Part shown: in pieces, positions 51,413 through 60,728 of the stretch
Layout of the letters: each line of letters begins with the position of its first letter
Position numbering within the stretch: position 1 is the first letter of the stretch
Assembly (NCBI GenBank): GCA_902524995.1
Contig: CABZFJ010000001.1
Location: 62,001 to 126,000 of the forward strand
Reading direction: 5' to 3'
Origin: an uncultured Pelagibacteraceae bacterium
GTDB taxonomy: Bacteria > Pseudomonadota > Alphaproteobacteria > Pelagibacterales > Pelagibacteraceae
Length of the DNA: 64,000 bases
Made by a program: the position numbers and the translations under genes
Notes under the pieces: generated by a model
Told to the model about the DNA's origin: nothing
Seen by the model: the letters and a program-made list of their open reading frames with translations, nothing else
Databases searched by the model: none

Positions 51413-52521
51413 CCTTTCATAGGCATTACAACGTAGATGCTATCAAAGTCTGCAGGATCTTTTATTAAAGCAGGAGAACCTGTATCTTTTAAATATATTT
51501 CAATGTTATCACCATTTAATTGGGATGCTATATCAAGTAAATATCTAGAATTAAAACTTATATCTAAATCTGTTTCAAATTTTACAGATAGGCTTTCTTT
51601 ACCATCACCACTGTTAGTGTTATTAACTGATAAATCTAGATTATCTTTAGTCAAATTAAATTTTACACCATCTTTTTTATCTAGAGAAACTGATGCAACT
51701 CTATCGACAGAATTTAGAAAAGATTTAAGATTTATTTCAAGTTTTTTTTGATTCTCTCTAGGAATAACTTGAATATAATTAGGAAATTTTCCATCAATTA
51801 GTTTTGATATCAAAATACTGTTATTAAGTTCAAATTTTATTTTAGATTTAATATTCGAAACTTTAACATCACCATCATAATCTTCTAAAAGGGAGCATAA
51901 TTGAAATATAGTTTTTTTTGGAAGTATTATTGGTTCAAATTCAATTTGATTTTTTAGTCTTACTTTTGAAATAGACATTCTGTGGCTATCCGTTGCAGCT
52001 GCAGTTAAAAAATTCTTATCATCTGTTTGGGTCTGATGAAAAAAAATACCACTAAGATAATGCCTTGTTTCATCATTCGAAATCGAAAATTTACATTTGT
52101 TTAAAAGTTTTAATAAGTCTTTTGAATTTATAGAAAATTCATTTTCATTAAAATTTTCATCAGTAATTGGAAATTCAGATGCATTAATTGAATTTAAATT
52201 GAATAGAGATTTATTTGATTCTAATTGTAATTTACTCTCTCCAGTGTTTTCAAAATTTATCTGACTACCAGAAGGTATTTTTCTTACAATATCAAACATA
52301 ATTGATGAAGAAGTAGTTGTTTTGCCCTCATCGAAAATTTTAATATTTGAAATTTCATTTACAAAAATTAAATCTAAATCTGTTGCTGTAATTTTTAATT
52401 TTGAATTTGCTGCCTCTATCAAAATATTTGAAAGAATAGGCAAAGTGCTCCTTTTTTCTATTACACCTTGACAGTAACCTAAAGATTTTTGCAAATCTTG
52501 TTGATTAACACTAAATTTCAT
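51409..52521 (-). CDS. dnaN: DNA polymerase III beta sliding clamp
   Basis: 370 residues, three clamp domains. The N-terminal MKFSVNQQDLQKSL, the central AATDSHRMSISKV and the C-terminal YVVMPMKG are standard. It encircles DNA and tethers polymerase III. It overlaps dnaA by 11 nt, so the two are coupled. Confidence 0.97.
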   Translation of the reverse strand: MKFSVNQQDLQKSLGYCQGVIEKRSTLPILSNILIEAANSKLKITATDLDLIFVNEISNIKIFDEGKTTTSSSIMFDIVRKIPSGSQINFENTGESKLQLESNKSLFNLNSINASEFPITDENFNENEFSINSKDLLKLLNKCKFSISNDETRHYLSGIFFHQTQTDDKNFLTAAATDSHRMSISKVRLKNQIEFEPIILPKKTIFQLCSLLEDYDGDVKVSNIKSKIKFELNNSILISKLIDGKFPNYIQVIPRENQKKLEINLKSFLNSVDRVASVSLDKKDGVKFNLTKDNLDLSVNNTNSGDGKESLSVKFETDLDISFNSRYLLDIASQLNGDNIEIYLKDTGSPALIKDPADFDSIYVVMPMKG

Positions 52522-53920
52522 TTTCTTGTTTGTATAATATTTTATTCTTTAAGCTATCAATACTTAAATTTAATTCGCTATCATTCTTTCTTAATTTTTC
52601 TATTGTTTTAACTGAATGAATAACAGTTGTGTGGTCTCTATTGGCAAATGATCGGCCTATCTCTGGTAAAGATTTGGATGTTAGCATTTTTGCCAAATAA
52701 ATAGCGGTTTGTCTTGGTCTTACAAGATATCTTGACCTTCTTGGAGAAAGCATTTCGTTTTTACTTATTTTAAAATATTTGCAAACTATTGTTTGAATAT
52801 TATCTATATCGACTTTATTTTCAGTTAAATTTAAGAGATCCTTTAATATTACTTTTACCTCTGACATTGAAGGAGTTTTTCCATAAATTCTTGAGAAAGA
52901 TACTATTCTATTAAATGCACCTACAAGTTCTCTGATACTAGTATTAACTTCTGTACTAATAAATTTTATGATTTCATCGCTAATTTTAATATTATTTGGA
53001 TCATGAATTTTGAGATCATCGTTTTTAGATTTTATTATATTGTATCTTAAATCAAAATCAGCATTTTGGATATCAACTACCAATCCTCCTGAAAATCTAG
53101 ATTTAATTCTTTCTTGTATTCTAGTTAATTTATTTGGTGGTCTATCTGCTGACACAATAATTTGAGATCCTTTCTCTAACAAAACATTAAATGTATGAAA
53201 AAACTCTTCTTGCATAGCTTCTTTTCCGTTCATAAATTGAATATCATCAATCAAAAATATGTCAGTATTTCTAAAATACTCTTTGAACTTTACCATTTCA
53301 TTGGATTTTATCGATTTTACAAATTGATACATAAATCTTTCAGCTGATATAAACATTACTTTATTATTTTCTTTCAAACTTAAGCCAATTGCATTTAACA
53401 AATGTGTCTTACCCATTCCAACACCACCATAAATATATAGAGGATTATAGTGGGCTATTTGCTCTGAGACCTTTTTTGCAGCTTCAAAAGCTAGTTTATT
53501 ACTTTTACCAAGCAAGAAATTTTCAAAGTTTTTATTTGGATCAATTCGATTATATTGAAGATATGAGTCTTTAATAAACGAAATTTTTTCATCATCAGAT
53601 GAATTGACTTGATTTATGTCATTATTATTTTTGATATTTATATTCTCGTTAATTACAAACTCTATTCTGGATATATCTTTTTTATATAATTTAATTATTT
53701 GTAATATTTGATCTAAATATCTTGAGGTTATCCAATCTCTAATAAATCTTGTTGATACAGACAATAAAACATAATTCTTAAACTCGTCAACTAAATCAAT
53801 TTTTTTTAACCAACTATCATAAATCTCAGAGCCAAATTTATTTTTCATTTCATTTTGTAATAATTTCCAATCAATCTTATTAATATTGTCTGATTTAATG
53901 TTAGTGAGATTATTTTTCAT
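52511..53920 (-). CDS. dnaA: Chromosomal replication initiator DnaA
   Basis: 469 residues. The N-terminal oligomerisation domain is followed by a short linker (about 85-120), the AAA+ domain (YGGVGMGKTHLLNAIG, FLIDDIQFM, RFSGGLVVDI) and the C-terminal helix-turn-helix for DnaA boxes (LVRPRQTAIYLAKMLT, then FANRDHTTVIHS). It starts at ATG 53920; the only AGGAG is 14 nt upstream, rather far, and lies within an 11-codon upstream frame (53945-53910) that overlaps the start. The 243-bp gap before it shows no canonical DnaA box on either strand. Confidence 0.97.
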   Translation of the reverse strand: MKNNLTNIKSDNINKIDWKLLQNEMKNKFGSEIYDSWLKKIDLVDEFKNYVLLSVSTRFIRDWITSRYLDQILQIIKLYKKDISRIEFVINENINIKNNNDINQVNSSDDEKISFIKDSYLQYNRIDPNKNFENFLLGKSNKLAFEAAKKVSEQIAHYNPLYIYGGVGMGKTHLLNAIGLSLKENNKVMFISAERFMYQFVKSIKSNEMVKFKEYFRNTDIFLIDDIQFMNGKEAMQEEFFHTFNVLLEKGSQIIVSADRPPNKLTRIQERIKSRFSGGLVVDIQNADFDLRYNIIKSKNDDLKIHDPNNIKISDEIIKFISTEVNTSIRELVGAFNRIVSFSRIYGKTPSMSEVKVILKDLLNLTENKVDIDNIQTIVCKYFKISKNEMLSPRRSRYLVRPRQTAIYLAKMLTSKSLPEIGRSFANRDHTTVIHSVKTIEKLRKNDSELNLSIDSLKNKILYKQENEI

Positions 53921-54163
53921 GAGTGTCTGTTAAACTCCTATTCATAATCCAATGCAATAAATTTATTTTTATTCTCAAAAAAAAATAAAATTTATAATTG
54001 TATAAATTAATAATTGAATCTCTTTTTAAGGACTGAAATTTAGTAATCTTTAATTTACTTTTTATATTTTGTTTTTATCTTACAGTAAAAAGATTAAGAA
54101 ATTCTTTTTTAATTGAAAAAATAATCTCTAGAGTTGTAATTTTTTTAGGTAAACTAAAAGTTG
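53921..54163. other. AT-rich spacer upstream of dnaA
   Basis: The 243 bp between rpsT and dnaA are very AT-rich. I looked for the DnaA-box consensus TTATNCACA on both strands and found only poor matches, so I do not call an origin. The spacer probably holds the dnaA promoter and the end of the rpsT transcript; no strong stem plus U-tract was seen. Confidence 0.5.
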
Positions 54164-54424
54164 TTATAAGGAATTTATTTTTTTTGTTATTCTAGAAATA
54201 TTTCTTGACGCATTTTGCTTTTTTATCACTCCTGACTTAGCTATTTTAATCAATTCAGAGTTTAATTTTGGCAGAAAAGCTAAAGCCTCTTTTTTGTCCT
54301 TCTTATCAAGAATTAAATTCATTTTTTTTATTGCAGATCTAAACCTGCTTTTTCTAGACTTATTTACAGTAGTTTGACGCGATATACGTCTTATTCGTTT
54401 AATAGCTGATTTAGTGTTTGCCAT
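54164..54424 (-). CDS. rpsT: 30S ribosomal protein S20
   Basis: 86 residues, opening with MANTKSAIKRIRRI, the usual S20 start. The frame extends upstream to 54487, but that part overlaps the mutM stop and would add 21 atypical residues, so ATG 54424 is chosen. S20 binds 16S rRNA. It lies upstream of dnaA, as in many alphaproteobacteria. Confidence 0.96.
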   Translation of the reverse strand: MANTKSAIKRIRRISRQTTVNKSRKSRFRSAIKKMNLILDKKDKKEALAFLPKLNSELIKIAKSGVIKKQNASRNISRITKKINSL

Positions 54425-54474
54425 AAGCGCGATTGTATATAACGAGAAATTTATACGGTCAATAGAATAATTTT

Positions 54475-55338
54475 TTATTTTTGACAAATATTACAAAAAA
54501 ATGTCGATCTATTAGTGATAAATTTTTTTTTTATTGTTCCTTTACATCCTATAGAAAGACAACTCTTATTTTCTCTATTGTATACTTTAAAGTTATCTTG
54601 AAAAGATCCATTTTTACCAACTGTATTTTTAAAATTTCTAATACTAGACCCTCCTTTTTTTATTGCTAAATTTAAAATTTTTCTTGAATATTTTATAATA
54701 TTAATACAATCATTTTCACTTAAAGATTTTGCTTTTTTTTTTGGATTTATTTTACAACTGAATAAAATTTCACTTGCATAAATATTTCCTAAACCTGAAA
54801 CGAACTTTTGATCTAATAGAAAATTTTTTATATTTTTTTTTTTTTTATAAAAATATTTTTTTAAGTAATTAGAGTTAAATTTTTGAGAAAAAGGTTCTGG
54901 ACCATATTTATTTACAAAATTTTTTAAACTATCCTTATTCTCTAATAATTTGAAATAACCAAATCTTCTAGGATCATTATATATAATTTTTATGTTATCA
55001 AATTCCAAAAAAACATGGTTATGTTTTTTTGGCAAATAAGGACTATGATAAAAACTTGCATTTGTTTTTTGATTTAAAACATTTTTTCTTAAAAGATGTA
55101 TGGTGCCAGACATTCCAAGATGAATTAAACAAAATTTTTCATCATTTAAAACCAGTATAATATATTTTGAAAATCTCTTAACTTTTTTTATTGATTTTGA
55201 TTCAAGTCTTGTTTCAAAACCTTTTTTTATATTGAACCTTAAATTCCTATTCTTAATACTTACTTTTTTTATTTTTTTTCCTGTTATTGTTCTACTTAGT
55301 GACTCTTTAACAACTTCTACTTCTGGCAATTCTGGCAT
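54475..55338 (-). CDS. mutM: Formamidopyrimidine-DNA glycosylase (Fpg/MutM)
   Basis: 287 residues. The N-terminal MPELPEVEVV supplies the catalytic Pro2 and Glu3. The C-terminal helix-two-turn-helix region includes QKFVSGLGNIYASEILF, and the zinc finger Cys are in SCLSIGC and FFCNICQ. It removes 8-oxoguanine. A run of 14 A on the coding strand (54833-54846) encodes part of a Lys-rich loop and is a slippage risk. It is divergent from ubiE (32 bp between starts). Confidence 0.96.
   Translation of the reverse strand: MPELPEVEVVKESLSRTITGKKIKKVSIKNRNLRFNIKKGFETRLESKSIKKVKRFSKYIILVLNDEKFCLIHLGMSGTIHLLRKNVLNQKTNASFYHSPYLPKKHNHVFLEFDNIKIIYNDPRRFGYFKLLENKDSLKNFVNKYGPEPFSQKFNSNYLKKYFYKKKKNIKNFLLDQKFVSGLGNIYASEILFSCKINPKKKAKSLSENDCINIIKYSRKILNLAIKKGGSSIRNFKNTVGKNGSFQDNFKVYNRENKSCLSIGCKGTIKKKFITNRSTFFCNICQK
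54833..54846 (-). repeat. A14 homopolymer inside mutM
   Basis: Fourteen T on the plus strand, hence fourteen A in the mutM coding strand, encode KKKK and part of the next Asn. This is the longest single-base run I saw inside a coding region. Runs of this length are prone to replication and transcription slippage. Confidence 0.9.
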
Positions 55339-55370
55339 TTATTATTATATTAATTAATATTATTTATTTT

Positions 55371-56078
55371 ATGCAACAATATCTTCAAAATAAAAAAGGT
55401 CTAGTCCAAGGTGTGTTTAATAAAGTTTATGATAAATACGACATCATGAATGATTTGATGTCACTCGGAGTTCATAGAATCTGGAAAAGAAATTTAATAA
55501 ATTGGATGAATCCCCAAAAAAATAAAGTTCTAGCAGATGTTGCATGTGGTACAGGTGATATAGCAAAACTTTATATCGATAATAGTTCAAATAAAAATAT
55601 AGAATTATTTTGTATTGATCCCAATGAAGGAATGATGAAAAAGGGAAAAAAAAGACTATCAAATTACAAAAATATCAAGTGGATGAAGGGATCAGCAGAA
55701 AAATTGCCGTTAAAATCCAATTCATGTGATTATTACACAATTAGTTTTGGCTTAAGAAATACAAAAAATATAGATAAATCTTTAAGTGAAGCTTACAGAG
55801 TTTTAAAAACTGGCGGTAGATTTTTTTGTTTAGAATTTTCAAAAATTCAAAATTTAAACTTAGATTTGGTCTATAAAAGATACTCTAAATTAATTCCAGA
55901 AATAGGAAAATTAGTTGTTGGTGAAAAAGAGCCTTATGAATATCTAATAAAAAGTATCCAAGAATTTGTTAATCAACAGGAATTAAAGGATTTAATAGAA
56001 AAAAATAATTTTATTAAATGTGAATATAGAAATTATTCTGGTGGAATAGTAGCTATTCATTCTGGTTGGAAAATATGA
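55371..56078 (+). CDS. ubiE: Ubiquinone/menaquinone C-methyltransferase UbiE
   Basis: 235 residues, SAM-dependent methyltransferase. The SAM site is ADVACGTGDIAKLYID; UbiE motifs are YDIMNDLMSLGVHRIWK and ISFGLRNTKNIDKSL, and the C-terminal YRNYSGGIVAIHSGWK is typical. It methylates the ring in ubiquinone synthesis. Its stop overlaps the ubiB start. Confidence 0.97.
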   Translation: MQQYLQNKKGLVQGVFNKVYDKYDIMNDLMSLGVHRIWKRNLINWMNPQKNKVLADVACGTGDIAKLYIDNSSNKNIELFCIDPNEGMMKKGKKRLSNYKNIKWMKGSAEKLPLKSNSCDYYTISFGLRNTKNIDKSLSEAYRVLKTGGRFFCLEFSKIQNLNLDLVYKRYSKLIPEIGKLVVGEKEPYEYLIKSIQEFVNQQELKDLIEKNNFIKCEYRNYSGGIVAIHSGWKI

Positions 56079-57643
56079 TTAAAAAATTATATATACTTTT
56101 TAAACTAGGAAGAAAATTAGCGAAATCTGACGCGTTAAATATATTCACAAAGTTTCACAATCCACCAATTGGAATAAAAATTTTATTCTATTTGTTATCT
56201 TTATCATTTTCAAAAAAAGATGATTCTTTTGTAAATGAGACTGAAGGAGAAAGATTATCAAACTCATTACAATCGATGGGGACGACATTTATAAAATTGG
56301 GACAATTTTTAGCAACTAGACCAGATATAATTGGAGAAAAATTGTCAAAACAACTAGAAAGTTTACAAGATCGTTTGCCTCCATTTGAATTGTCTAAAGC
56401 TAAAGAAATAATAAGAAAAGATCTAGGTGAAGAAAATTTTAATTCAATAATAAATCTGTCTGAACCAGTCGCAGCTGCATCTATAGCTCAAGTCCATAAA
56501 GCACAAATAAATGATAACAGCACGATTAAAGATGTGGCTATAAAAATTTTACGACCAAATATAAAAAAAATATTCAACGAAGAAATTGATGCTTTGATGC
56601 TTTTTGCTTTTTTAACGGAGTCAATTATCAAAAAGACAAAAAGACTTAAATTAGTTGAGGTTGTTTATTTACTAAAAGAAATAACCAACTTAGAAATGGA
56701 TTTAAGATTTGAAGCTGCTGCAGCTAATGAATATTCTGAAAACACTAAAAATGACAGTGGATTTGAAGTTCCAAGAATTTATTGGAATTTCACAAGTGAA
56801 AACGTAATGACTCTAGACTGGGTTGAGGGTATCTCTATAAGAGAAACAGAAGAGTTAGAAAAAAGAAATATAGATACCAAAAAAATTGCATCAGATATTA
56901 TTCAACATTTTTTAAGGCATGCTGTCAGAGATGGTTTTTTTCATGCAGATATGCATCAAGGTAACATTTTTATAAATAATAGTGGTCAAATAGTACCTAT
57001 AGATTTTGGTATAATGGGAAGGCTAGATGATTTAAGTAAAAAATTTCTAGCTGAGATTTTATATGGATTTATAAGAAGAGATTATAAAAAAGTAGCTGAA
57101 GTTCATTTAGATGCAGGGTTAGTTCCAAAAGAAGTGCCTGTTGATGATCTCGCCCAAGCACTAAGATCAATAGGAGAACCAATATTCGGTCAGTCAATTA
57201 AAGATATATCTGGCGGTAAATTACTCAAACAACTTTTTGATGTGACAGAAAAATTTAATATGCAAACTCAACCACAGTTGCTTATGCTACAGAAAACCAT
57301 GGTAGTAGTTGAAGGTGTTGCAAGAAGATTAAATCCAGAGACAAATATTTGGGAAACTTCAAGACCTGTTCTTGAAAAATGGCTTAGAGAAACAAAAGAT
57401 CCTATTACCACATTAAACGAAACTCTTAAGAATTCTGCAGAAGTTATAAAAAGACTTCCAGAAATGCCTCAGATAATGGATAAGGCAAACCAAGCATTAA
57501 CATTTCTTGCAAGTGGTCAAATTCCACAGAATACAAATACTTATAATGATTTAAATACAAAAAAATCTGAAATGGTAGCTTTCAGAAATCAATCAATCAT
57601 TGGTTTATTATTACTTGTAATTTTAGGATTAGTAGTATTTTAA
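56075..57643 (+). CDS. ubiB: UbiB-family ATPase/kinase-like ubiquinone protein
   Basis: About 522 residues, ABC1/ADCK family. The family's KxGQ motif is in FIKLGQFLATRPD and the Ala-rich loop is PVAAASIAQVHKA; DGFFHADMHQGNIFI and PIDFGIMGR form the atypical kinase site. Two hydrophobic helices end the protein. It supports ubiquinone synthesis by ATPase action on lipid intermediates. Start: ATG 56075 overlaps the ubiE stop (ATGA); a TTG at 56066 is less likely. Confidence 0.95.
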   Translation: MIKKLYILFKLGRKLAKSDALNIFTKFHNPPIGIKILFYLLSLSFSKKDDSFVNETEGERLSNSLQSMGTTFIKLGQFLATRPDIIGEKLSKQLESLQDRLPPFELSKAKEIIRKDLGEENFNSIINLSEPVAAASIAQVHKAQINDNSTIKDVAIKILRPNIKKIFNEEIDALMLFAFLTESIIKKTKRLKLVEVVYLLKEITNLEMDLRFEAAAANEYSENTKNDSGFEVPRIYWNFTSENVMTLDWVEGISIRETEELEKRNIDTKKIASDIIQHFLRHAVRDGFFHADMHQGNIFINNSGQIVPIDFGIMGRLDDLSKKFLAEILYGFIRRDYKKVAEVHLDAGLVPKEVPVDDLAQALRSIGEPIFGQSIKDISGGKLLKQLFDVTEKFNMQTQPQLLMLQKTMVVVEGVARRLNPETNIWETSRPVLEKWLRETKDPITTLNETLKNSAEVIKRLPEMPQIMDKANQALTFLASGQIPQNTNTYNDLNTKKSEMVAFRNQSIIGLLLLVILGLVVF

Positions 57644-57651
57644 TCTCGACG

Positions 57652-58851
57652 ATGAATTATTTTGAGAATAAAAAAATACTGTTAATTATATGTGGTGGAA
57701 TTTCTGCTTATAAAAGTCTTGAATTAATAAGATTACTTAAGAAAAATGGTGCCTGTGTAAAAACTATATTAACAAGAAACGCAAAAGAATTTGTAACTCC
57801 ACTATCTGTTTCGTCTCTTTCCCAAGAAAAAGTTTATGATGATATATTTAGTGTAGAAAACGAAGCTGAGATGGACCACATATCTTTATCGAGATGGGCT
57901 GATGCAGTATTAGTTGCGCCTATTACAGCTAATACCATATCAAAAGTAGCTTCAGGTAATGCAGAAGATTTGGCGTCTACTGTTTTATTAGCCTCAAACA
58001 AACAAATATTTTTAGCACCAGCAATGAATGTAAGAATGTGGGAACATCCTTCTACTAAAGAAAACATTATAAAATTAAAAAGCTTTGGATACAAAATTAT
58101 TGGGCCAGAGATAGGGGATATGGCATGTGGTGAATACGGTGAAGGTAAAATGACAGAGCCAAGTGAAATAACCAATTCGCTTAAAAATTATTTTTCTTAT
58201 TTAAATAAAAATAAAAAATTAAAAGCTTTAGTAACTGCTGGACCAACTAATGAGTATATTGATCCTGTGAGATTTATTACAAATAAATCCAGTGGCAAAC
58301 AAGGGTATGAAATAGCTAAATGTCTTAGAGATAATGGATTTGATACTACGCTTATTTCTGGAAGAACAAGTATTAAACCTTTGGATGGTGTTAACTTCAT
58401 AAGTGTTGAGACAGCTGAAGAGATGTTCAAAGAAAGTTTAAATAATCTACCAACAGATGTAGCTATTTTTTCAGCAGCTGTTTCTGATTTTAAAGTGAAA
58501 AATTATAAAAGTACAAAAATTAAAAAGAGCGAGGAGTTAAATCTACAGCTAGAAAGAAATATCGATATTTTAAATCATATATCTAATCATAATTCATTAA
58601 GACCAAAAATAACGATTGGTTTTGCAGCAGAAACAAACAATGTTTCAATAAATGCAAAGAATAAGTTGAATGAAAAAAATTGCGACTGGATAATTGCAAA
58701 TGATATCTCAGATCAAACTATAGGATTTGAGTCAGATTTTAATAAAATTTCCATATTTTATAGAGATAAACCAGAGGAAAATTTTGAAAAGATGAGTAAG
58801 TCATTAGTCGCTGAAGAGATAGTCAAAAGAGTAGTTCAACAAATTAATTAA
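57652..58851 (+). CDS. coaBC: Bifunctional phosphopantothenoylcysteine decarboxylase/synthetase
   Basis: 399 residues. The CoaC half has ICGGISAYKSLELIR (FMN site), MDHISLSRWAD (catalytic His) and GDMACGEYGEGKM (catalytic Cys). The CoaB half has TAGPTNEYIDPVRFITN and SGKQGYEIA. It makes 4'-phosphopantetheine in coenzyme A synthesis. It follows ubiB by 8 bp and precedes dut, the usual alphaproteobacterial order. Confidence 0.97.
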   Translation: MNYFENKKILLIICGGISAYKSLELIRLLKKNGACVKTILTRNAKEFVTPLSVSSLSQEKVYDDIFSVENEAEMDHISLSRWADAVLVAPITANTISKVASGNAEDLASTVLLASNKQIFLAPAMNVRMWEHPSTKENIIKLKSFGYKIIGPEIGDMACGEYGEGKMTEPSEITNSLKNYFSYLNKNKKLKALVTAGPTNEYIDPVRFITNKSSGKQGYEIAKCLRDNGFDTTLISGRTSIKPLDGVNFISVETAEEMFKESLNNLPTDVAIFSAAVSDFKVKNYKSTKIKKSEELNLQLERNIDILNHISNHNSLRPKITIGFAAETNNVSINAKNKLNEKNCDWIIANDISDQTIGFESDFNKISIFYRDKPEENFEKMSKSLVAEEIVKRVVQQIN

Positions 58852-58855
58852 ATTG

Positions 58856-59293
58856 ATGGTGAAAGTCCTAATTAAAAAATTAGACAGCAGAGTAAAACTG
58901 CCAGAATATAAAACAACAGGTTCATCAGGACTAGATTTGACTGCATTTATTGAAAAGAAAATAGTAATAAAACCTGGAGAAAACGCTTTAGTGCCAACAG
59001 GTATATCGATTGCAATACCTGAAGATACCGAGTTTCAGATCAGACCACGATCAGGTTTGGCAGCTAAAAATAATATAAGTGTTTTAAATACTCCTGGAAC
59101 AATTGATAGTGACTATAGAGGAGAAATAAAAGTAATTTTATTTAACCATGGAGATAAAGACTTTACAGTAAATAACAACGATAGAGTTGCTCAAATGATA
59201 TTAATGCCAATTCTAAAAGTGGATTTTGAAACTGTAGAAGCTTTGCCTGAGACAATTAGAGGTTCGGGTGGATTTGGATCAACAGGTAAGTGA
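58856..59293 (+). CDS. dut: Deoxyuridine 5'-triphosphate nucleotidohydrolase
   Basis: About 145 residues, trimeric dUTPase. The motifs are GSSGLDLTA, RPRSGLAAKN, NTPGTIDSDYRGEI, RVAQMI and the C-terminal RGSGGFGSTG. It keeps uracil out of DNA and supplies dUMP. ATG 58856 is chosen; a TTG at 58853 and a GTG at 58859 flank it. Confidence 0.97.
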   Translation: MVKVLIKKLDSRVKLPEYKTTGSSGLDLTAFIEKKIVIKPGENALVPTGISIAIPEDTEFQIRPRSGLAAKNNISVLNTPGTIDSDYRGEIKVILFNHGDKDFTVNNNDRVAQMILMPILKVDFETVEALPETIRGSGGFGSTGK

Positions 59294-60042
59294 AAAATTC
59301 ATTATCAAAACGAAAACTCGAAAGATACTCTAGACAAATAATACTTAAGGATATTGGTATAATAGGACAAAAGAAAATAATTAATTCAAAAGTTTTAATT
59401 ATAGGAATTGGTGGATTAGGTAGTCCAGTTGCAGATTTGTTAGCTAGATGCGGTGTAGGGTATATAGGTGCTATTGATCATGATAAAGTAGATATTTCAA
59501 ATCTTCAAAGGCAAATCTTATATACTTCAAAAGATGTTGGAAAATTTAAGGTTGATATCTTTAAAAGAAGAATAAAGTTAATTAACAGAGATGTAAAAGT
59601 CAAAATTTTAAAAGAAAAAGCATCCGAAAAAAATTTAAATAAAATTGTTAAAGATTTCGATATTATTGTAGATGGCACAGATAATTTTAAAACTAAATTT
59701 TTAATAAATAAATTTTCATTAAAATATAAAAAAAAATTAATAGTTGGAGCTATTAGTAAATTTGATGGACATATTTTTTCATTCGATTTTAATAATAAAT
59801 CAAGTCCATGTTTAAAGTGTTTTTATCAATCAGAACCATCTGATGAAGTTTTAAATTGTGAAAGTGAAGGAATATTAGGAACTACATCAAACATAATTGG
59901 AAGTATGCAAGCAAATGAAGTTTTAAAAAACATAATTTCATCAGATAAAAGTCTTCACTCATCAATTCTGGTTGTTAATCTGAAAAAACTTGAATTTAGA
60001 AAAATAAAATTTACTAAAAAAAAAGGTTGTTCGTGCAATTAA
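59290..60042 (+). CDS. MoeB/ThiF/HesA-type adenylyltransferase
   Basis: 250 residues, E1-like. The ATP site is IIGIGGLGSPVADLLARCGVG, with DHDKVDISNLQRQ and the Arg finger. Zinc Cys pairs are in CLKCFYQS and GCSCN. Members adenylate the C-terminal Gly of ThiS or MoaD-like sulfur carriers; which carrier is used cannot be told. The start is GTG 59290, overlapping the dut stop (GTGA). Confidence 0.88.
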   Translation: MKNSLSKRKLERYSRQIILKDIGIIGQKKIINSKVLIIGIGGLGSPVADLLARCGVGYIGAIDHDKVDISNLQRQILYTSKDVGKFKVDIFKRRIKLINRDVKVKILKEKASEKNLNKIVKDFDIIVDGTDNFKTKFLINKFSLKYKKKLIVGAISKFDGHIFSFDFNNKSSPCLKCFYQSEPSDEVLNCESEGILGTTSNIIGSMQANEVLKNIISSDKSLHSSILVVNLKKLEFRKIKFTKKKGCSCN

Positions 60043-60479
60043 TCTTGAAAATTTTAATCATAATATTTTTTACCTCGAGTGCCATTTCTAAAGATAATGA
60101 AAAATTTTTAATGCTTAAGAATGATAGGGTAAACGTAAGATATGGCCCAAGTTTTGATTATCCAATAAAGTTTATTTACAAGAAAATAAACTTACCAGTA
60201 AAAGTGATTGATAAAAAAGAAAATTTTAGAAGAATAATTGATAATAAAAAGAATGGTGGGTGGATACATATATCTCAATTAAAGCAATCAAAATCCTTTA
60301 TAACTGTATCAAATAAAATTCTATTCAAAAAACCAACTAAATTTTCTAAACCCTTGGCTAAAATAGAAACTGGAAGATTATTGTTGGTAAAAAAATGTGA
60401 AAGAAATTGGTGTTTAGTAGAAACAAAAAGTTTTAAAGGGTGGGTTGACGAAAAAAATCTTTGGGGAAAAAACAACTAA
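60033..60479 (+). CDS. Secreted bacterial SH3-domain protein
   Basis: About 148 residues with an N-terminal signal peptide (LILKILIIIFFTSSAISK). Two SH3-like repeats follow: NVRYGPSFDYPIKF with GGWIHISQL, and KPLAKIETGRLLLV with GWVDEKNLWG. Such proteins bind cell wall or other periplasmic partners; the role is unknown. The start is uncertain: GTG 60033 or TTG 60027, both inside the end of the preceding gene. Confidence 0.8.
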   Translation: MQLILKILIIIFFTSSAISKDNEKFLMLKNDRVNVRYGPSFDYPIKFIYKKINLPVKVIDKKENFRRIIDNKKNGGWIHISQLKQSKSFITVSNKILFKKPTKFSKPLAKIETGRLLLVKKCERNWCLVETKSFKGWVDEKNLWGKNN

Positions 60480-60505
60480 CCCTTTAAGTTTTATTTATTA
60501 ACTAA

Positions 60506-60685
60506 TTATTTTTGTTGAACACAAACGTCTTTGATTACTGGAGCATTTGCACAATCTGCACATTTAGTCTTTTGAACAATACATCCATCATCAAGAATTT
60601 CAACATCAACTATTTTATCACACTTGGAACAAGTTGAAGAAATTGTTAATCCACATTTTTTACAATTATAATTTTCTGTTTGCAT
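60506..60685 (-). CDS. 59-residue cysteine-rich (zinc-ribbon) protein
   Basis: The ATG at 60685 opens a 59-codon frame ending in TAA. It has eight Cys: CKKC (8-11), CSKC (19-22), Cys35, CADC (42-45) and Cys55, which suggests one or two zinc (or other metal) sites. No other large frame lies here. I do not recognise the family; small zinc ribbons of this kind bind nucleic acid, protein or metal. It lies downstream of the katG-hydroxylase-DUF2061 unit, separated by 146 bp that contain repeated AT-rich sites. Confidence 0.7.
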   Translation of the reverse strand: MQTENYNCKKCGLTISSTCSKCDKIVDVEILDDGCIVQKTKCADCANAPVIKDVCVQQK

Positions 60686-60728
60686 ATTTTGAAATTAAAT
60701 ATGAAAAAATTATTTTCAACAAATATCC

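Noticed and set aside
53921-54163. Replication origin next to dnaA
   Set aside because: No good DnaA-box match on either strand; in alphaproteobacteria the origin is often elsewhere.
54425-54487. N-terminal extension of S20 by 21 residues
   Set aside because: It overlaps mutM, and ATG 54424 gives the standard MANTKSAIKR start.
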